Notes under the pieces: model-generated
Told to the model about the DNA's origin: nothing
The model's input: the letters and a program-made list of their open reading frames with translations, nothing else
The model's database searches: none
Translations under genes and position numbers: made by a program
Shown here: positions 21,731 to 33,326 of the stretch, piece after piece
Layout of the letters: each line of letters starts with the position of its first letter
How positions within the stretch are numbered: the stretch's first letter is position 1
Assembly: GCA_963921425.1 (NCBI GenBank)
Contig: OY992839.1
Coordinates: 19,576,910 to 19,640,909, forward strand
Origin: Dryas octopetala
Taxonomy: Eukaryota; Streptophyta; Magnoliopsida; Rosales; Rosaceae
Direction of reading: 5' to 3'
DNA length: 64,000 bases

Positions 21731-23100
21731 TTATTTAATTTAATTTAAAATTTGGATTCCTAATTTATATCTAATTTTTTTTTATATTTTTTTTGTTTGT
21801 TAGTTCCATTTAGTTTAGGAGTAATAATTTTAGTTAAAAATAATAAAAAAAAATAAAGATAAAAAAAATAATTTTTTTTTCCTTTTCTTTTCCTGCCTAG
21901 TACGGGACTAAGCTTTGGGCCTAACTTTTTGTTTTAACTTTCCAAGCCTGTTCCTTCCCTAAGCATCAGCATGGAGAGGACATTCCTCTTCTCAACCAAA
22001 AATTTCAACGATCAAGTACCAAGAAGAGAAATTGTCGCTCAGACCCACCATCTCCAAGTTCGCTAGTAATCATGTTCGAGACCTAGTCGGTGATCCAGCT
22101 GCTTTCTCGCTGTCTCCAAGTTGGTCCCCTCCTTTGCTGTCGCGCACCACCGTCACCATCTAACTTCGGCAACCACAGTTGAGTTCCTCTCTTCTTAGCA
22201 AGACCCATCGACATCTTCAGCAGCAAGTCCCATCGGTCTCTTCACCATCTAATTTCGACATCTCTGACAAGACCGCCCCCGGGTTCCACCCTGAAACCTG
22301 AAGTGATCCTATGAAAATAAAAACCGTCCGTTTAATTTCTTTCTTTCAATTAGTCTTAACCAAATATAGGAATATTCTACTAAAATTTCGGCATAGTCTT
22401 CCCTAAAAATTTGACTATCCCAACATGTCGAATAAGGAAAAACACTTTTATAACATTTCAGCCACCTCAACCACAAACCAATAAGGGTCTCAGACCCAAA
22501 CAAAGCAAAACTAACTCCAATCAGAGCATATCTAATCATATTCACAAACATATATAACTCATTATAACAATCATAAGGGAATCATTGATCCCAAAATACC
22601 AAAAAGCTAGGAATGAGAAACTTAAATGCCTTGATGTGGTGCGATCCAACCTCAATGATCTCTAATACTTGGGGGGAAAATTTAAAACAACACAAGAAAT
22701 TTAAACGTGAGATAACTTAGTGAGTGGGCAAAATATAGAAACAAAGCATTAAAGTTATTTATCCTTTCAAAATCCTTTAAATCAAGTTGACTCTAAAATC
22801 TCACATCACTCTTTAAAATCCCCCAATTTTAAAAATCATATTGAAATTCCTTTCCAAACAAAATCAACAAACTAGTTCATGTAAAGATTTTCATCATTCA
22901 AGTAAACATGAAATTTTCAAAAAATCTTCCATAAAACATGCAAGGTAACATATTAAGTATAATATCACGCCAAAATAGATAATAACATAATCAACCCAAA
23001 TCCTCCATTGACATCCATGCAAACTATCCATCTTTAAGCCATGAAATAAGAATCACATGATATTAGTATTCGGGAAACTGTTAGTCATACACTTAGGCAA

Positions 23101-23345
23101 ATAAGCTCGCCACATCCCGTACATATGCATGAGCAGGCAGATAAGCTCGCCACTTCCCGTGTAGAGTGATCTCGATGCACGGGCAGTCAGGTAAGCTTGT
23201 CACTTCCCGTGCAGAGTGATCTCGATGCACGGGCATGCAGGAATGCTCGCCACTTCCCGTTCAGAGCGAATCGATGCACGAGTAGGCAGGTATGCTCGTC
23301 ACTTCCCATGCAGAACGAATCGATGCACGGGCAGGCAGGAATGCT
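23101..23345. repeat. Tandem array, about 50-bp units, five copies
   Basis: Units start near 23101 (short), 23141, 23191, 23241 and 23290, with a partial unit at 23340. The consensus contains GCTCGCCACTTCCCGTGCAG and GATCTCGATGCACGGGCAGG. The units differ by a few bases and by a 1-base length change. The array lies inside the Del/Tekay-like LTR. Confidence 0.9.
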
Positions 23346-26044
23346 CATACGTGCACGCAAATCTACCCCCAAAATCTTTCACAAAACTCAAAGAAACTAA
23401 ATTTGAGCTCCATCACAAATCCACTTAAATAGAATCATTTTCAAACCTTCAAACTGCTCGATCGAAATCATTTCCAAGAAACTTGAAATTTAATAATAAA
23501 ACTTTCAAAATATAATACTCAAAACTATTTTCATAAACTGTCCATTTTCTGAATGAGTTTCTCAAATCATTAATTATAGCATAAATCATTTGGAATCACA
23601 GTCCAACTGATCTCAAATCAATCAATCTAAATAAAACTCAAGATAACAAATAAAAATTAAATCAAGAAATTCATTAAAACACTTTCAAAACCGAGTCCAC
23701 TCACAAATCATCTTTTCTCAATTAAACTCAAGACAATTATGTAATAAATCATGAAATTCATAACTCATTTATAAAACAAAGATCCACTCATAGTGAGAAT
23801 CCTAGCTTCAATCCTCGTCCAGATTGTCTCGAGCCTCAGTAGTATCGCCTATAAAATAAGATAATAAGCCATAGGATTAATCTCAACTCAACAACATTTG
23901 AAGTGTGTGTGAAACCTAATTAAACATCCCATATATCCACTTTCGCATTTCACACGGTTAACAAATTAATTCTCTTTAAACCCATAAAAGTTCTATTTCA
24001 CTTCGAGTCCTTCCCGACTCGATTCCAACTCCACTCATATCTACACACCACCAACTTAAACCAAAATGGAACTCGTGTGAGGCTTTACCTCAATCGAGAA
24101 TTCGTCCAAGAGTTATTTGGTATCGGAAAAGTATCCGATCACAATCCAATTCACGTCCTAAGCGCCCCGAGCACCTTCGACCCAACCAAAACCAACAATC
24201 AACTTATTAATGGTCTTAAAAAAAGTCCTACATTACTGGTGTGACAGCCGAGTGGTCAAAACCACTACGATTGCCGCCCAAAGTGGTTGTACAAATTCCT
24301 AATTCTGCAATTTCACAAATTTCTCAAATTTCTCAAATTTCTGGGTTAATGTCAACCTCCAGTAGTCTCAAGGAGTAGGAAATTGCTCAAAACCACCATA
24401 AATAAGCGTCTATGGCCGGCACAAAGAGGAGACTCGAAAGAGTTCTCAGCCCCAAAATGGGATTTCACTAAGATTCATAAATAAATCCAAAAATGCATAT
24501 GGATTTTGAAGCCCAAGGTGAAGGAACAAAAAACCCACCTCGAATCAAGTTGAACCAACGCCGGAGGTGGCCGAAATTGCGAAGAGGAAGAGGCAGGTCA
24601 GCGAGTTTCCTCTCGTCGATCAGCCGTCTGTGGCGATTGGCCGGTGAAGGGATGCCTGGAAGGTGATGGCCGACTTGTGGGGGGTCACGCCAGTGGCCTT
24701 GAGTATCCGAAAAATTGGCCGGAAGGGCTGGTCTAGCCTGGGTGGTGTCGTGGGAGGGAGAGAGTGCATATATAATGAGAGAGAGAGTGTGTGTGTGTGT
24801 AGCCTGGGTGGTGTCGCGAAAGGGAGAGAGTGCAGTGTTGGGTCCTTAAATGTGTGCATTTTAGGCCCTCTTTCTTAATGTATTTAGTACTTAGTCCCTA
24901 TATTTTGTGTTATTTACTTGTGTTTCTTTCTCTTGTAGGTGGAAAGCTTAAAGATAACAAAAGGATGCAAATCAGCCTATTTTGAGCCTAAATGAATATT
25001 TGATGTACAAGAGAGGGTCCAAGAGTATGAAAAAAGTGAAAGCCCAGCCCAAACCATAAGAGAAGTGGTGTGTGTGCTAAGTGAATGGCAGACATCACCT
25101 TGCAAAGAATTTCTTTCCTAATTTGGCTCTAAAAATCATATTTTTAATTATCTTCTTTATCTCCTTTTAATTTCCGATTTATTGGAGGTTTATTAGAGGA
25201 GGAAATTGCCTACATGGGAGTCCACAAGAGGGTCGGCTGCACCTACCTTTTTAAAATAAAATTGCAGCTGTGTTCTAGGGTTCCCATACTTGGAGAAAAA
25301 TCAGAAAAAAAGAGAGAGGGGCTGCAGCTTGGTGGCGTGAGCTCTCCTAGGGTTTTGGTTTTTCTTCTTCTCTTTTCTTGTAATTTTGAAGATGATAAAC
25401 ATGATTTCTTTGATGTTCTTGTTTTCTAGCATGAACTAATCACATTTTCTAGGGCCTAGGGTTCAGCCTTAGGCCAAATATTCAGTGGATTGGTGATGTA
25501 GTTGCTATTTGTTTAATTACATGGATTTGATGATTTTGATTTCACTTTGATCATTGTTCTCTATGTGTTTATAATCTTTGATTGATCATCTAGGGTTATT
25601 GCATCTAGAATTTAATCAATTTAGGATGAGGACAACCAATCAGCCCCTAATACAAGTGATAAACAACTTAGGATTTAGTAATTGGCTGAATTCTAATTGT
25701 GTGAAATCAATACTAAAGCACCTAAGGTAAACACCATGCCTTAGGGTTTTATTTGCATTCATAATCTCATTTGTGTGTTAATGGACCTTACTGCATTCTT
25801 AGGTCGATGTCATGCCAAGGTTGCATTTAGGGTACCAAACTAGGGTAGACGCCATGCACTAGTTTGTACATTTGGGGAATCATGCATTTCATGCTATGCC
25901 ATAGGTGAATATGCGAATGCATTCATCAATAGGAATTAAAAGTTTCAGAAATTGCACCATGATATTGAGTATAAGGTCTAGTGGTAAAGTCCTAGAATCC
26001 TAGTATCATCATCCATCCATTTTCACACTACAACAATGAAGTTA

Positions 26045-26700
26045 ATAGACAACGGTGAAAAACCGTTGTCTTTTTGCCCAAAATTTCGTCGTCTAGGCGA
26101 GTGACATCTATAGTATATTTAGACAACGGTAAAAACTGTTGTCTTAAGGTATTAATACAACAGTTATAATTTAAAACTGTTGTCTAGTATCCACCAAAAT
26201 GCATGATATTCATCTTAAACGGTTGTGTTGAAACCCAATACACAACGTTTACATATACAAAACTATTGTATTAGTAATGATTAGACAATACTTATGTGCT
26301 ATAAATGTTGTCCAAAGTATTATTAAACATCCGTTTTAAGAAACACCGTTGCATAATTAAGTATAAAACTGGCATGACTGTTTGTACATGAGAAACTCAA
26401 CAACAGTTTTTACTAAAACATGTTATTTTAATTACTTATACATATCATTTTATATCTTAAAACCGTTGGGTAATCATATTTTCCACAACTTCTTTTAACT
26501 ATATGTGATGTTAAGTTATGCGTATGACAAGTAATTTTTTTTCAAAAATGTTGTATAGATAGACGATACACATCAATTTTTTAGTTAATAAACGTTTTAA
26601 CTGTTGTTAGTAGGTGTGTTATACAATGGTTATTTAACTAAAACCGTTGTCTAGGATTAATTAACATAATTTTTTTAAATTGAAAACTGTTGTTTGTTTG
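26045..26700. repeat. Left subterminal repeats of the CACTA element
   Basis: Many copies in both orientations of AACCGTTGT/ACAACGGTT and decayed forms (AAACTGTTGTCT, AACCGTTGGG). In CACTA elements such motifs bind the transposase accessory protein. Confidence 0.8.
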
Positions 26701-27209
26701 ATTCACATTTTAGTATCCCTGTTTACATCCATTTGAATCTCCATTAATTCCCTGCTTGCATATCCAATTGGAATTAAATCCCACTAAATCTCTGCTTGTT
26801 GCATCCAAAGTAATCCACAAATATTGGTAACTCAAAAAGATCCATGAATTCATTAAATTGGAATTGGAGTTTACAAAGTTGATCATGATAACAAACTCAT
26901 TCACACATCCCTTGCCAATTAATGTACAGCCCAAAAAATTATAAGTAACTTGATAACTACAAAAAGTACTTGTTGATTACAAAAACTATAAAGCTAGGGA
27001 TGACATGGTCTAACCTAAGTAATCGTGCAAAGTCAGCCATATAAATACCAAAATATCTGACTTTGCAAGATTAGCTAGTCAATGAACTGCTCCCATCATA
27101 ATATTGCATGTCTACACAGCCTAGCCAGTTAGCTATACAAAATGTTTACCAAAAAATGCTTGTTAAACCCAGCCAGCAGACTTAGGGAAGTGAGGAGTAC
27201 GTATTGGAT

Positions 27210-28681
27210 CTACATATAGCGCACCAGAAAGCCTGCCCATTCAGCGCGTACTTCATCAATCTGGTCCTGTGAGTAGGTGTTGTCCTTTCTCCTTTCCCAC
27301 TGAAATTAACCATGGAGTAACAAAGGGATTAACATAAGGGAATACACCAATAAGAAATTCAATATTATTGTTTAATTAAACTTTTTTTTTTTTTTTTAGT
27401 AATTGAATGAATCAATAAAAAAAAGGAGCAGGGGAAACCCCTGAACCAAAGAACAAACATACAAAGCAAGAACAAACCATCAAAATAATGATCTAAGTGA
27501 CTTAAAAAACAATTAACCTGCCATAACCATCAAGTTAATCATCAACCATCAAATTAATGATCTAATTGACTTAAAAAACAATTAACCTGTCATAACCATC
27601 AAGTTAATCCATTATCATCATAATTAACAAGGGTTTTTACACAATTGATCCAAACCACATTTTAAACAAAATGAAACATGTCCTAAGTGTAATGAGGTTG
27701 CAGCGAAACCATCATGTTATCATGACACCATGAAACATGCACACTGTAACACATGCAGTATACCAACATTCAACATTCAAACCTGGGCAAAGTTTAGTAG
27801 ACAGCAGGAAATTGTTCAAAGGTCTATTTTGATTTGGTAAGATTGAAATAATTATAGCATGCAAGCTTAATTAGATGAAAGAGCTTAATTCCACTTATGA
27901 CGACTACACAAAAAAAGTGAACCCCAATATCTGTTTAGAAGTTACAAAAATTCAGGAAATTTGCTGGCCAATTAATCAATTTCATCAAAGTGCAAGTTAC
28001 CAATCAATTGGTCAACATGACAAAACAAACAGGCTAATTAAATCTAAGCATAGGTCCAAGAAAAGAGTTGCATGATCCAAAGAAATGTGGGATTTTCAAA
28101 AATAAACTATCAAAGGTGCACAACAACACAACAAATGATAAGCATATGTAAAATGAGTAACCTAAATACACCAAAGAAAAAAAATCAAAAATAAAAGAGA
28201 ACAAGCGACTTGGAAACTAGCAGGGCATCAAGTTGCAGAAGCTCAATTAGACCCTCCAACAAAAAGTTAAAACTAAAAGTCATTGAAGAGAAAGAAAGAC
28301 AACAATTACAAATAATTAACAGATAATATTTTTTTATACCTAAATTAATAACTTCTTTGTTTTCATAATGCTACTATGAACACATGCACATATGCGTAAG
28401 ACTTAAAATCTGTCCCAATTAAGTCTAGGCCAAATGCTACCTAGGACTTAAAATCTGCCACACATGCAATTAACCTTTCAGCTTATTAAATTTCAAACTT
28501 CCTATGATATATATATATATCCTAGTATATATACATTCCAAATAGTATAAAATTAAGTCTAAATTTCAAGTTCAGTTTGTACCTTGGTAGCAAAGCTTAA
28601 TCCTTCATCTTTAACTATCTCTTTCATAAACCGCATAACAAAATAGCCACACTCCTTGTGGGTTGGTTGTTGAGGAATGCC
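27210..28681 (-). pseudogene. C-terminal exons of a CACTA-type Ulp1-like (C48) protease gene
   Basis: Two minus-strand exons with splice signals. Exon one (28681-28583) reads GIPQQPTHKECGYFVMRFMK and continues to ATK before a GTACAA donor. The last exon (27299-27210) follows a TTTCAG acceptor and reads NTYSQDQIDEVRAEWAGFLV, ending at TAG. This is the end of the Ulp1/SENP-like domain in the second gene of plant CACTA and related transposons, including the catalytic Cys in KECGYFVMRF. The domain start with the His and Asp of the triad is missing, so no active protease is expected. It is the element's own gene remnant, not a host capture. Confidence 0.75.
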
Positions 28682-28839
28682 CTAAATAGTATAAGCAATA
28701 GAATTAGGACCGAAATTCATAATCTTAAGTATTATATCTAAATCACTATGAACTTGAGTAGAAATTAGCCAAGAGAAAAGAGCATACATTGATATACATT
28801 GATAGATGTCCAATTTCCTGTAAAGTTAAAAGAGCATAC

Positions 28840-28963
28840 ATGGCCCATCAATTTTATCATTCTTGACCTCCACTAAAGAAATTTCACACCCAGTCCTCTT
28901 AGCCTATATCTCCAGCTAGTCATAGGCAGTTGCTCGAAATGTATCCCCTGTTGCCATCAGTAC
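28840..28963 (-). pseudogene. Captured fragment of chloroplast SRP receptor FtsY
   Basis: On the minus strand, after a GTGCCAG acceptor, the reading is VLMATGDTFRATAYD, stop, LEI, stop, AKRTGCEISLVEV. This matches the GDTFRAAA...QLEIWAERTGCE block of the NG GTPase domain of cpFtsY, which docks the chloroplast signal recognition particle at the thylakoid. The fragment starts exactly at an exon-like boundary. Two stops, one replacing the Gln of DQLEI and one the Trp of EIW, make it non-functional. The upstream P-loop exon is not visible. It lies in the CACTA element next to the Ulp1-like exons and in the same orientation, which points to capture by the transposon. Confidence 0.75.
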
Positions 28964-30344
28964 CTGGCACAATTCCAAATCACAAGGCAATTCAAATAAC
29001 AAAAGCCACTGAGGAATACACATGCTTTTCTTGGATGTATAGATACATATGAATATATATATATATATGGAGGTTTGACCTTTCACTTTAAATTCCAAAG
29101 GAGATATGGCTTGCTTCGGCACCTTTCCTGCAGGAAAATAACACAAGCTAGTCTTGTGATTTGCTAAAAGAAAAATAAATAAAAAAGGGATTGCATCCAT
29201 CAAGATAAAAGAGGAGTGACTCATTTTCTTTGTGCCTTAAGTCTTGATTTTGGAGTGGCTTGCAGCAAGATGAAAGAGCAGGCTTTCAACAAAGTCATGT
29301 GAAAAAAAAAAAATAGCAAAACAAAAAAGAGGCAGTCGGCACCTGGAGAAATAAATCAAGAAGATGGTCTCTTCTCTTCCCTCCTTGCCGAAACAAAAAA
29401 AAAAGCATGTATTAGAGAATGGGGAAAAAAAGACAACAAGAAAAAAAAATGGATGGAGAAATTATGTCGATTATAAAGAAAAGGAACCTCACTCTTTGAA
29501 GTCTCACGTGGAGGACTATGGGGGTATTGAATTCCTTTTGAGTTAGTTGACACCTGCAAATTAATGAAAAGGGTCAGCTACTGTTGGTATAAGACAAAGG
29601 AAAATTATGGAAATTCAAAGTCAGCAAAAAGAGGACATGTGAAAGGGATTAACTACCAAATAAAAAATTATTTCTCTTGCTCCATGTCCCCACATAGCAA
29701 TGACTGCTGCAAGTTTTCTTAGGTGCTGCAAAGTCTACACATACGCATGGCAAACAAGTTCAATTCAGCCCAAAAGTAGATACAAGATCAAGTTAACCCA
29801 AAAGAGAATAGTCTTGCAGATGAGTAAGTAAGTGGTTGCTTTCACCAAATATTTATTTGCTGAACAAAGAGATAGGAAAGAGAGATCAGAAAGATGAAAA
29901 ATAGACATGCGTAAAGTGATCTTGCCTACGTGATTGCTTTGTTAGTGTTCTTTCCCTCCTGTCTAAAGGAATTGGCTTGCTTTCAAAATTAGAGGAGAGG
30001 GGTTCTTGTTGCTTCCAATTTGCAACCATGTTCTTCTTAACCTTTATTTAACCTATTATTTTATTATAATTTGTTTATCACCATCTAGCTAGTCCTCCAT
30101 TTTCCAACCCCTGCTTTCAGATTTCAATCATGAAGTCTCCATTTCACCAACTCAAAGAAGTGAGACTAGACTTAATATTTCTTTGTATCATCAAAGACAA
30201 TTTTTCGGGAATTTATATGCCACTGCAACAACAATTCATGCTTACTTCTTGATGTCATAGGTTATAAATTAACAAATACAAGCAGCAAACTACAATAAAA
30301 GCAAACAAACAAATTAGGAGCAGAAAAGAGATAGAGAGAGAAAA

Positions 30345-30617
30345 ACATCTACCATGAGGGGGACAGACGAGTAAGGCCTAAGCAAAAATCATCTCTCCAA
30401 CCACGACAGACTCTGGAAGCAATGATGACCATCTGATCATCCACAAGTGCAAGGATTGCAGAAGGAGCTCCATGGGAATATCCTTCCAATCAGTGATCAC
30501 CCTTCCTTCCATTTTCACTTTCCCACCACCAAAACCAATACCAATTCCACCAACCATCATAAGCTTCTCAAAGCACAAGTTCAAGTCCTCAGTCTTGAGG
30601 TTTTCTTTTCCAACCAT
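30345..30617 (-). pseudogene. Captured 5' exon of an SKP2-like F-box gene
   Basis: On the minus strand the exon starts MVGKENLKTEDLNLCFEKLM, then KVKMEGRVITDWKDIPMELL. A single-base frameshift follows; the next frame reads LALVDDQMVIIASRVCRGW, then RDDFCLGLTRLS and PSW before a GTAGAT donor. This is the N-terminus and F-box of SKP2A/SKP2B-type proteins, the substrate subunits of SCF ubiquitin ligases in cell-cycle control. The LRR exons are absent. The flank 30620-30720 may be captured leader. It is a broken fragment inside the CACTA element, so the intact gene must be elsewhere. Confidence 0.85.
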
Positions 30618-31227
30618 TTCAAACCCTCCTCAGTCCAAAACCCACCACCGCCTTTCACAAAAGAACAGAGAATTCCTCCTCATTTGTGTCACCAGCTAAA
30701 GAGAGAGAAATATGGATAAGTCATTGCAAATTCCAATACACCTTCTATTCAGACTAGTAAAACCACAATAAACTAGAATACCAAAGCAAAGCACATGTGT
30801 AAAAACCTTAGAAACTTGCAGAGATGTAGCAGAGCACACTCATGAACACACAGATCTCCTAATCTTACATTGCTGAAGAAAAATGCCCAGTAAACAAGCC
30901 CAATAAAATGCAATTTACACAAAGGAGAGAAAACGAGATACTCAAATGCTAAGATGGGTTATCTTCTTTGTTATCTGTTCTTCGAATACAAGCAAATCTG
31001 ATAGCCCAAATGAGCATCTCTAAGCTCAAAAAAATAGATAAAAAAGATGGGCTTGATCTAAGTGCAAGTTTGAGACACAGAAACAGAGATATTCAAAACT
31101 CACCAACCAAACACCGTACATCAAAATGCAAACAAGATAGAGATATTCAAAACTCACCGATCAGCTTCCACAATAAGATTAAACACAAGCAGATTAATCA
31201 AAACCCAAAAATCGAACTTGTCTGTAG

Positions 31228-31305
31228 AGTTCGATTTGCCCACACGTCTCTGATCAGCACGATCTTGAACAGATAGTAGTACTCGTGGTCCACTCTATTG
31301 GCCAT
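31228..31305 (-). pseudogene. Captured start of a RABA (Rab11-type) small GTPase gene
   Basis: From an ATG at 31305 the minus strand reads MANRVDHEYYYLFKIVLI, the highly conserved N-terminus of plant RABA GTPases, which act in trans-Golgi to plasma-membrane traffic. The P-loop that should follow is damaged: a short deletion removes part of the GDSGVGKS coding sequence and shifts the frame, although GGGCAAATCGAAC for GKSN is still seen (31228-31240). Similarity then stops. It is the third host fragment in the CACTA element, on the same strand as the other two. Confidence 0.8.
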
Positions 31306-31984
31306 ATAGCCTCTCCTCTCCAATTTCAGAAATAAAAAAATCATAACTTAGCCCTAAAAATGAAAATCAAAAGCCCTAGAAAACGAAAATAAAAAAACAT
31401 CTAAAGAATAAAAGATGCTGAAACTCAAAAAAAAATAATAATAATAACCTAACCTTGAATCAGTAAACGAAATAGAGAGACATAGAGAGAAAGAGATGAA
31501 GGAGTATTTAACGACGCTCTTGACCTTGGTTCATCACCGGATCTAAGAGAAACCCAGAAAGAACAGAAGATCCAAGCATAGATCAAAAATGGTGAGCAAA
31601 CGGACCCAGGTTATGAGACTACAAAACCCTCACTGACCATTTATCACCACAAGTGTAATCAAAGAGAAAAATCAGAATGAGAGATTACCTGTAACTGGAA
31701 TTTGTTTTGCTTATACCCATTAAACTATAGGGCAAGGTGAGAGGCAGCTTTTGGGTTTCGATGGTGAGGACGATCGAGACTGAGAAAGAAAAGAGGGCGA
31801 GGGCGAGGTCGAGGGCAAGGGTGAGGTCAGAGGGCGAGGGCGAGGGCGAGGTCGATCGAGGGAGGGTGTGAGGAGCAGATTGAGAGGGTTTGAGAGGGAG
31901 AGAGAAAGAGCATATCCAGGGGTGAAAGAGTTTGAGAGTGAGTGATAGAGGAGGACACAGATCGAGAGGATTAATTAAAATACT

Positions 31985-32190
31985 GTAGCACCGGTTTTTT
32001 TCATTTTCTTTCGCATATACAACGGTCACGACTAATAAGTGTGGTTTAGGCAAGTTCATAAAATCTATCTCACAAAAAATCACTGTATTTCATGCATAAA
32101 TACAACGGTTTTTTAAAAAATTGTTATGTTTTAAAACTACACAACAGTTTTAAAACAACCGTTGTGTAGATAGTGTCGTCTATTTATATT
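31985..32190. repeat. Right subterminal repeats of the CACTA element
   Basis: Copies of ACAACGGT, ACAACAGTTTT and AACCGTTGTG match the left subterminal repeats in inverted orientation. Confidence 0.75.
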
Positions 32191-32563
32191 ATTGTAGTAG
32201 TGTCACAAGATAACTTGCTATTTTCATCCTCTTTGTTAGTTGTGCATCATAGCATTAGTTTAGGTTTAATTTTGCTATTTTCTTTAAGTCATCAAAACCT
32301 CCCCCAACTTGTGTGTGTGTGTGTGTGTGTGCTTATGTTCATCTTGTGTGATTGTGAGTGCGTGTTTTGTTTGAGTTACTTGCTGCCCTAGGTGTGACAA
32401 CTTGGGCATCCATTTGTGTTTTATTTTCTTGTTTCTTTAGCATTAGGATTATCATTTAAAGATCATCAATAGTCCTCGTGGGATCGACATTGCTTGCCAT
32501 CTATATTATATATAGATTCGTGCACTGCGAGAATTAAAATATAACGAACATGCAGATAGAATG

Positions 32564-32570
<7 letters not shown>

Positions 32571-32601
<31 letters not shown>

Positions 32602-32632
32602 TGTGTGTGTATGTGTGTCTGTGTGTGTGTGT
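32571..32632. repeat. (GA)n(GT)n microsatellite
   Basis: GA repeats followed by GT repeats just right of the TGCAG duplication, inside the Del/Tekay-like LTR. The matching CT/GT-rich sequence left of the nested LTR (24777-24800) is from the same LTR. Confidence 0.9.
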
Positions 32633-33326
32633 GCACGCGCGAGTGCCTGAGTGAGTGAGAGGTTTCTGGAGAGAGAGAAATATGTGAGCTGGTTTTCATT
32701 TAAATTTTTTGGGGTTTAAATTTACCAAAACATCCCTTATAGAATAAACATCTATAATTCCTTCTACGAAACTCCGATAAAAAATATGTTTTCGCCTAAG
32801 TGTTCGTGAGCTAGAAATCTATTTAACCGTCTAGAAATTCTTGGTCAAATGTTTCTCTTTTAATTTCTCCAAAATACACTCCAAAATCACGTTAATTGAC
32901 TTAAATTAATTCATCAAAATTCTCATGGCCTTAAATAAATTCTATAAATTCCAAAACTTATTATTGTCTCCAAAACAATTTAGAAAAACTTTTCTGGGTC
33001 ACAAAACTCAACTTTCCACTATGCCTCTAAATGACCATAACTAATATAAATTCAAATTTTTCGTGTAATTTGGGTCGGGTCGTTGTAATCGCCGGCACAA
33101 CTTCACTAGCTGCGATCTCCTCCTTATAGCAGCAATCTCTAATGAGCAGAGCATGTGGCATTTTCTAGCTAATTGCTTCACCAACCACCCACAGCGGCAC
33201 TCTGTCGATTAACCGCTCCAGACTTTTGGATAGTTGGTATTTAATTTGGTATTTTAATTAGTTGGGATTTGTTGTAGACCCATTTAAACAGGGGTACATA
33301 GACTTCTGATTTTGTAAAGTGTATGC

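Larger units (their letters stand above)
26026..32202 (-). mobile_element. Complete Pack-CACTA element with captured host gene fragments
   Basis: Left end CACTACAACAAT and right end ATTGTAGTAGTG are terminal inverted repeats (11 of 12), flanked by the 3-bp duplication TCA (26023-26025 and 32203-32205). Both ends carry subterminal repeats built on AACCGTTGT. No TNP2 transposase is present. The minus strand holds two exons of the CACTA-type Ulp1-like gene (27210-28681). Upstream, also on the minus strand, lie fragments of three unrelated host genes: an FtsY exon (28840-28963), an SKP2-like F-box exon (30345-30617) and a RABA-type GTPase start (31228-31305). The element is 6177 bp and non-autonomous. 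Its position inside an LTR that is itself nested makes it the youngest layer here. Confidence 0.92.
24836..32550 (+). mobile_element. Gypsy-type solo LTR with perfect TSD, split by a CACTA element
   Basis: Starts TGTTGGGTCC, ends ATAACGAACA, and is flanked by the perfect 5-bp duplication TGCAG (24831-24835 and 32551-32555). Without the CACTA insert the LTR is about 1.54 kb. Near its end is CGTGGGATCGAC followed by ATTCGTGCACTGCGAG, similar to the ends of the LTRs at 6230-6349, so it belongs to a related gypsy group. With no internal sequence or second LTR it is a solo LTR left by recombination. Short ORFs in it are not genes. Confidence 0.9.
22265..33087 (-). mobile_element. Del/Tekay-like solo LTR on the minus strand, split by nested insertions
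   Basis: Read on the minus strand, it starts with ACGACCCGACCC (right end) and ends with GGGGGCGGTCTTGTCA (left end), the style of plant Del/Tekay chromovirus LTRs. Flanks ATCTC (22260-22264) and ATCGC (33088-33092) match at 4 of 5 bases. No internal region, primer site or second LTR is present, so it is a solo LTR. A younger solo LTR with its own CACTA insert lies inside. It separates the Athila-like leader (to 22264) from its gag remains (33327). Exact ends are uncertain; the minus-strand start lacks the canonical TG. Confidence 0.6.

Noticed and set aside
23101..23345. Possible CRISPR-like array
   Set aside because: Direct tandem units without unique spacers, in a plant LTR.
29660..29740. 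Exon-like minus-strand reading HLRKLAAVIAMWGHGARE in the CACTA element
   Set aside because: It has splice-like flanks and could be a fourth captured fragment, but I recognise no family and cannot support it.
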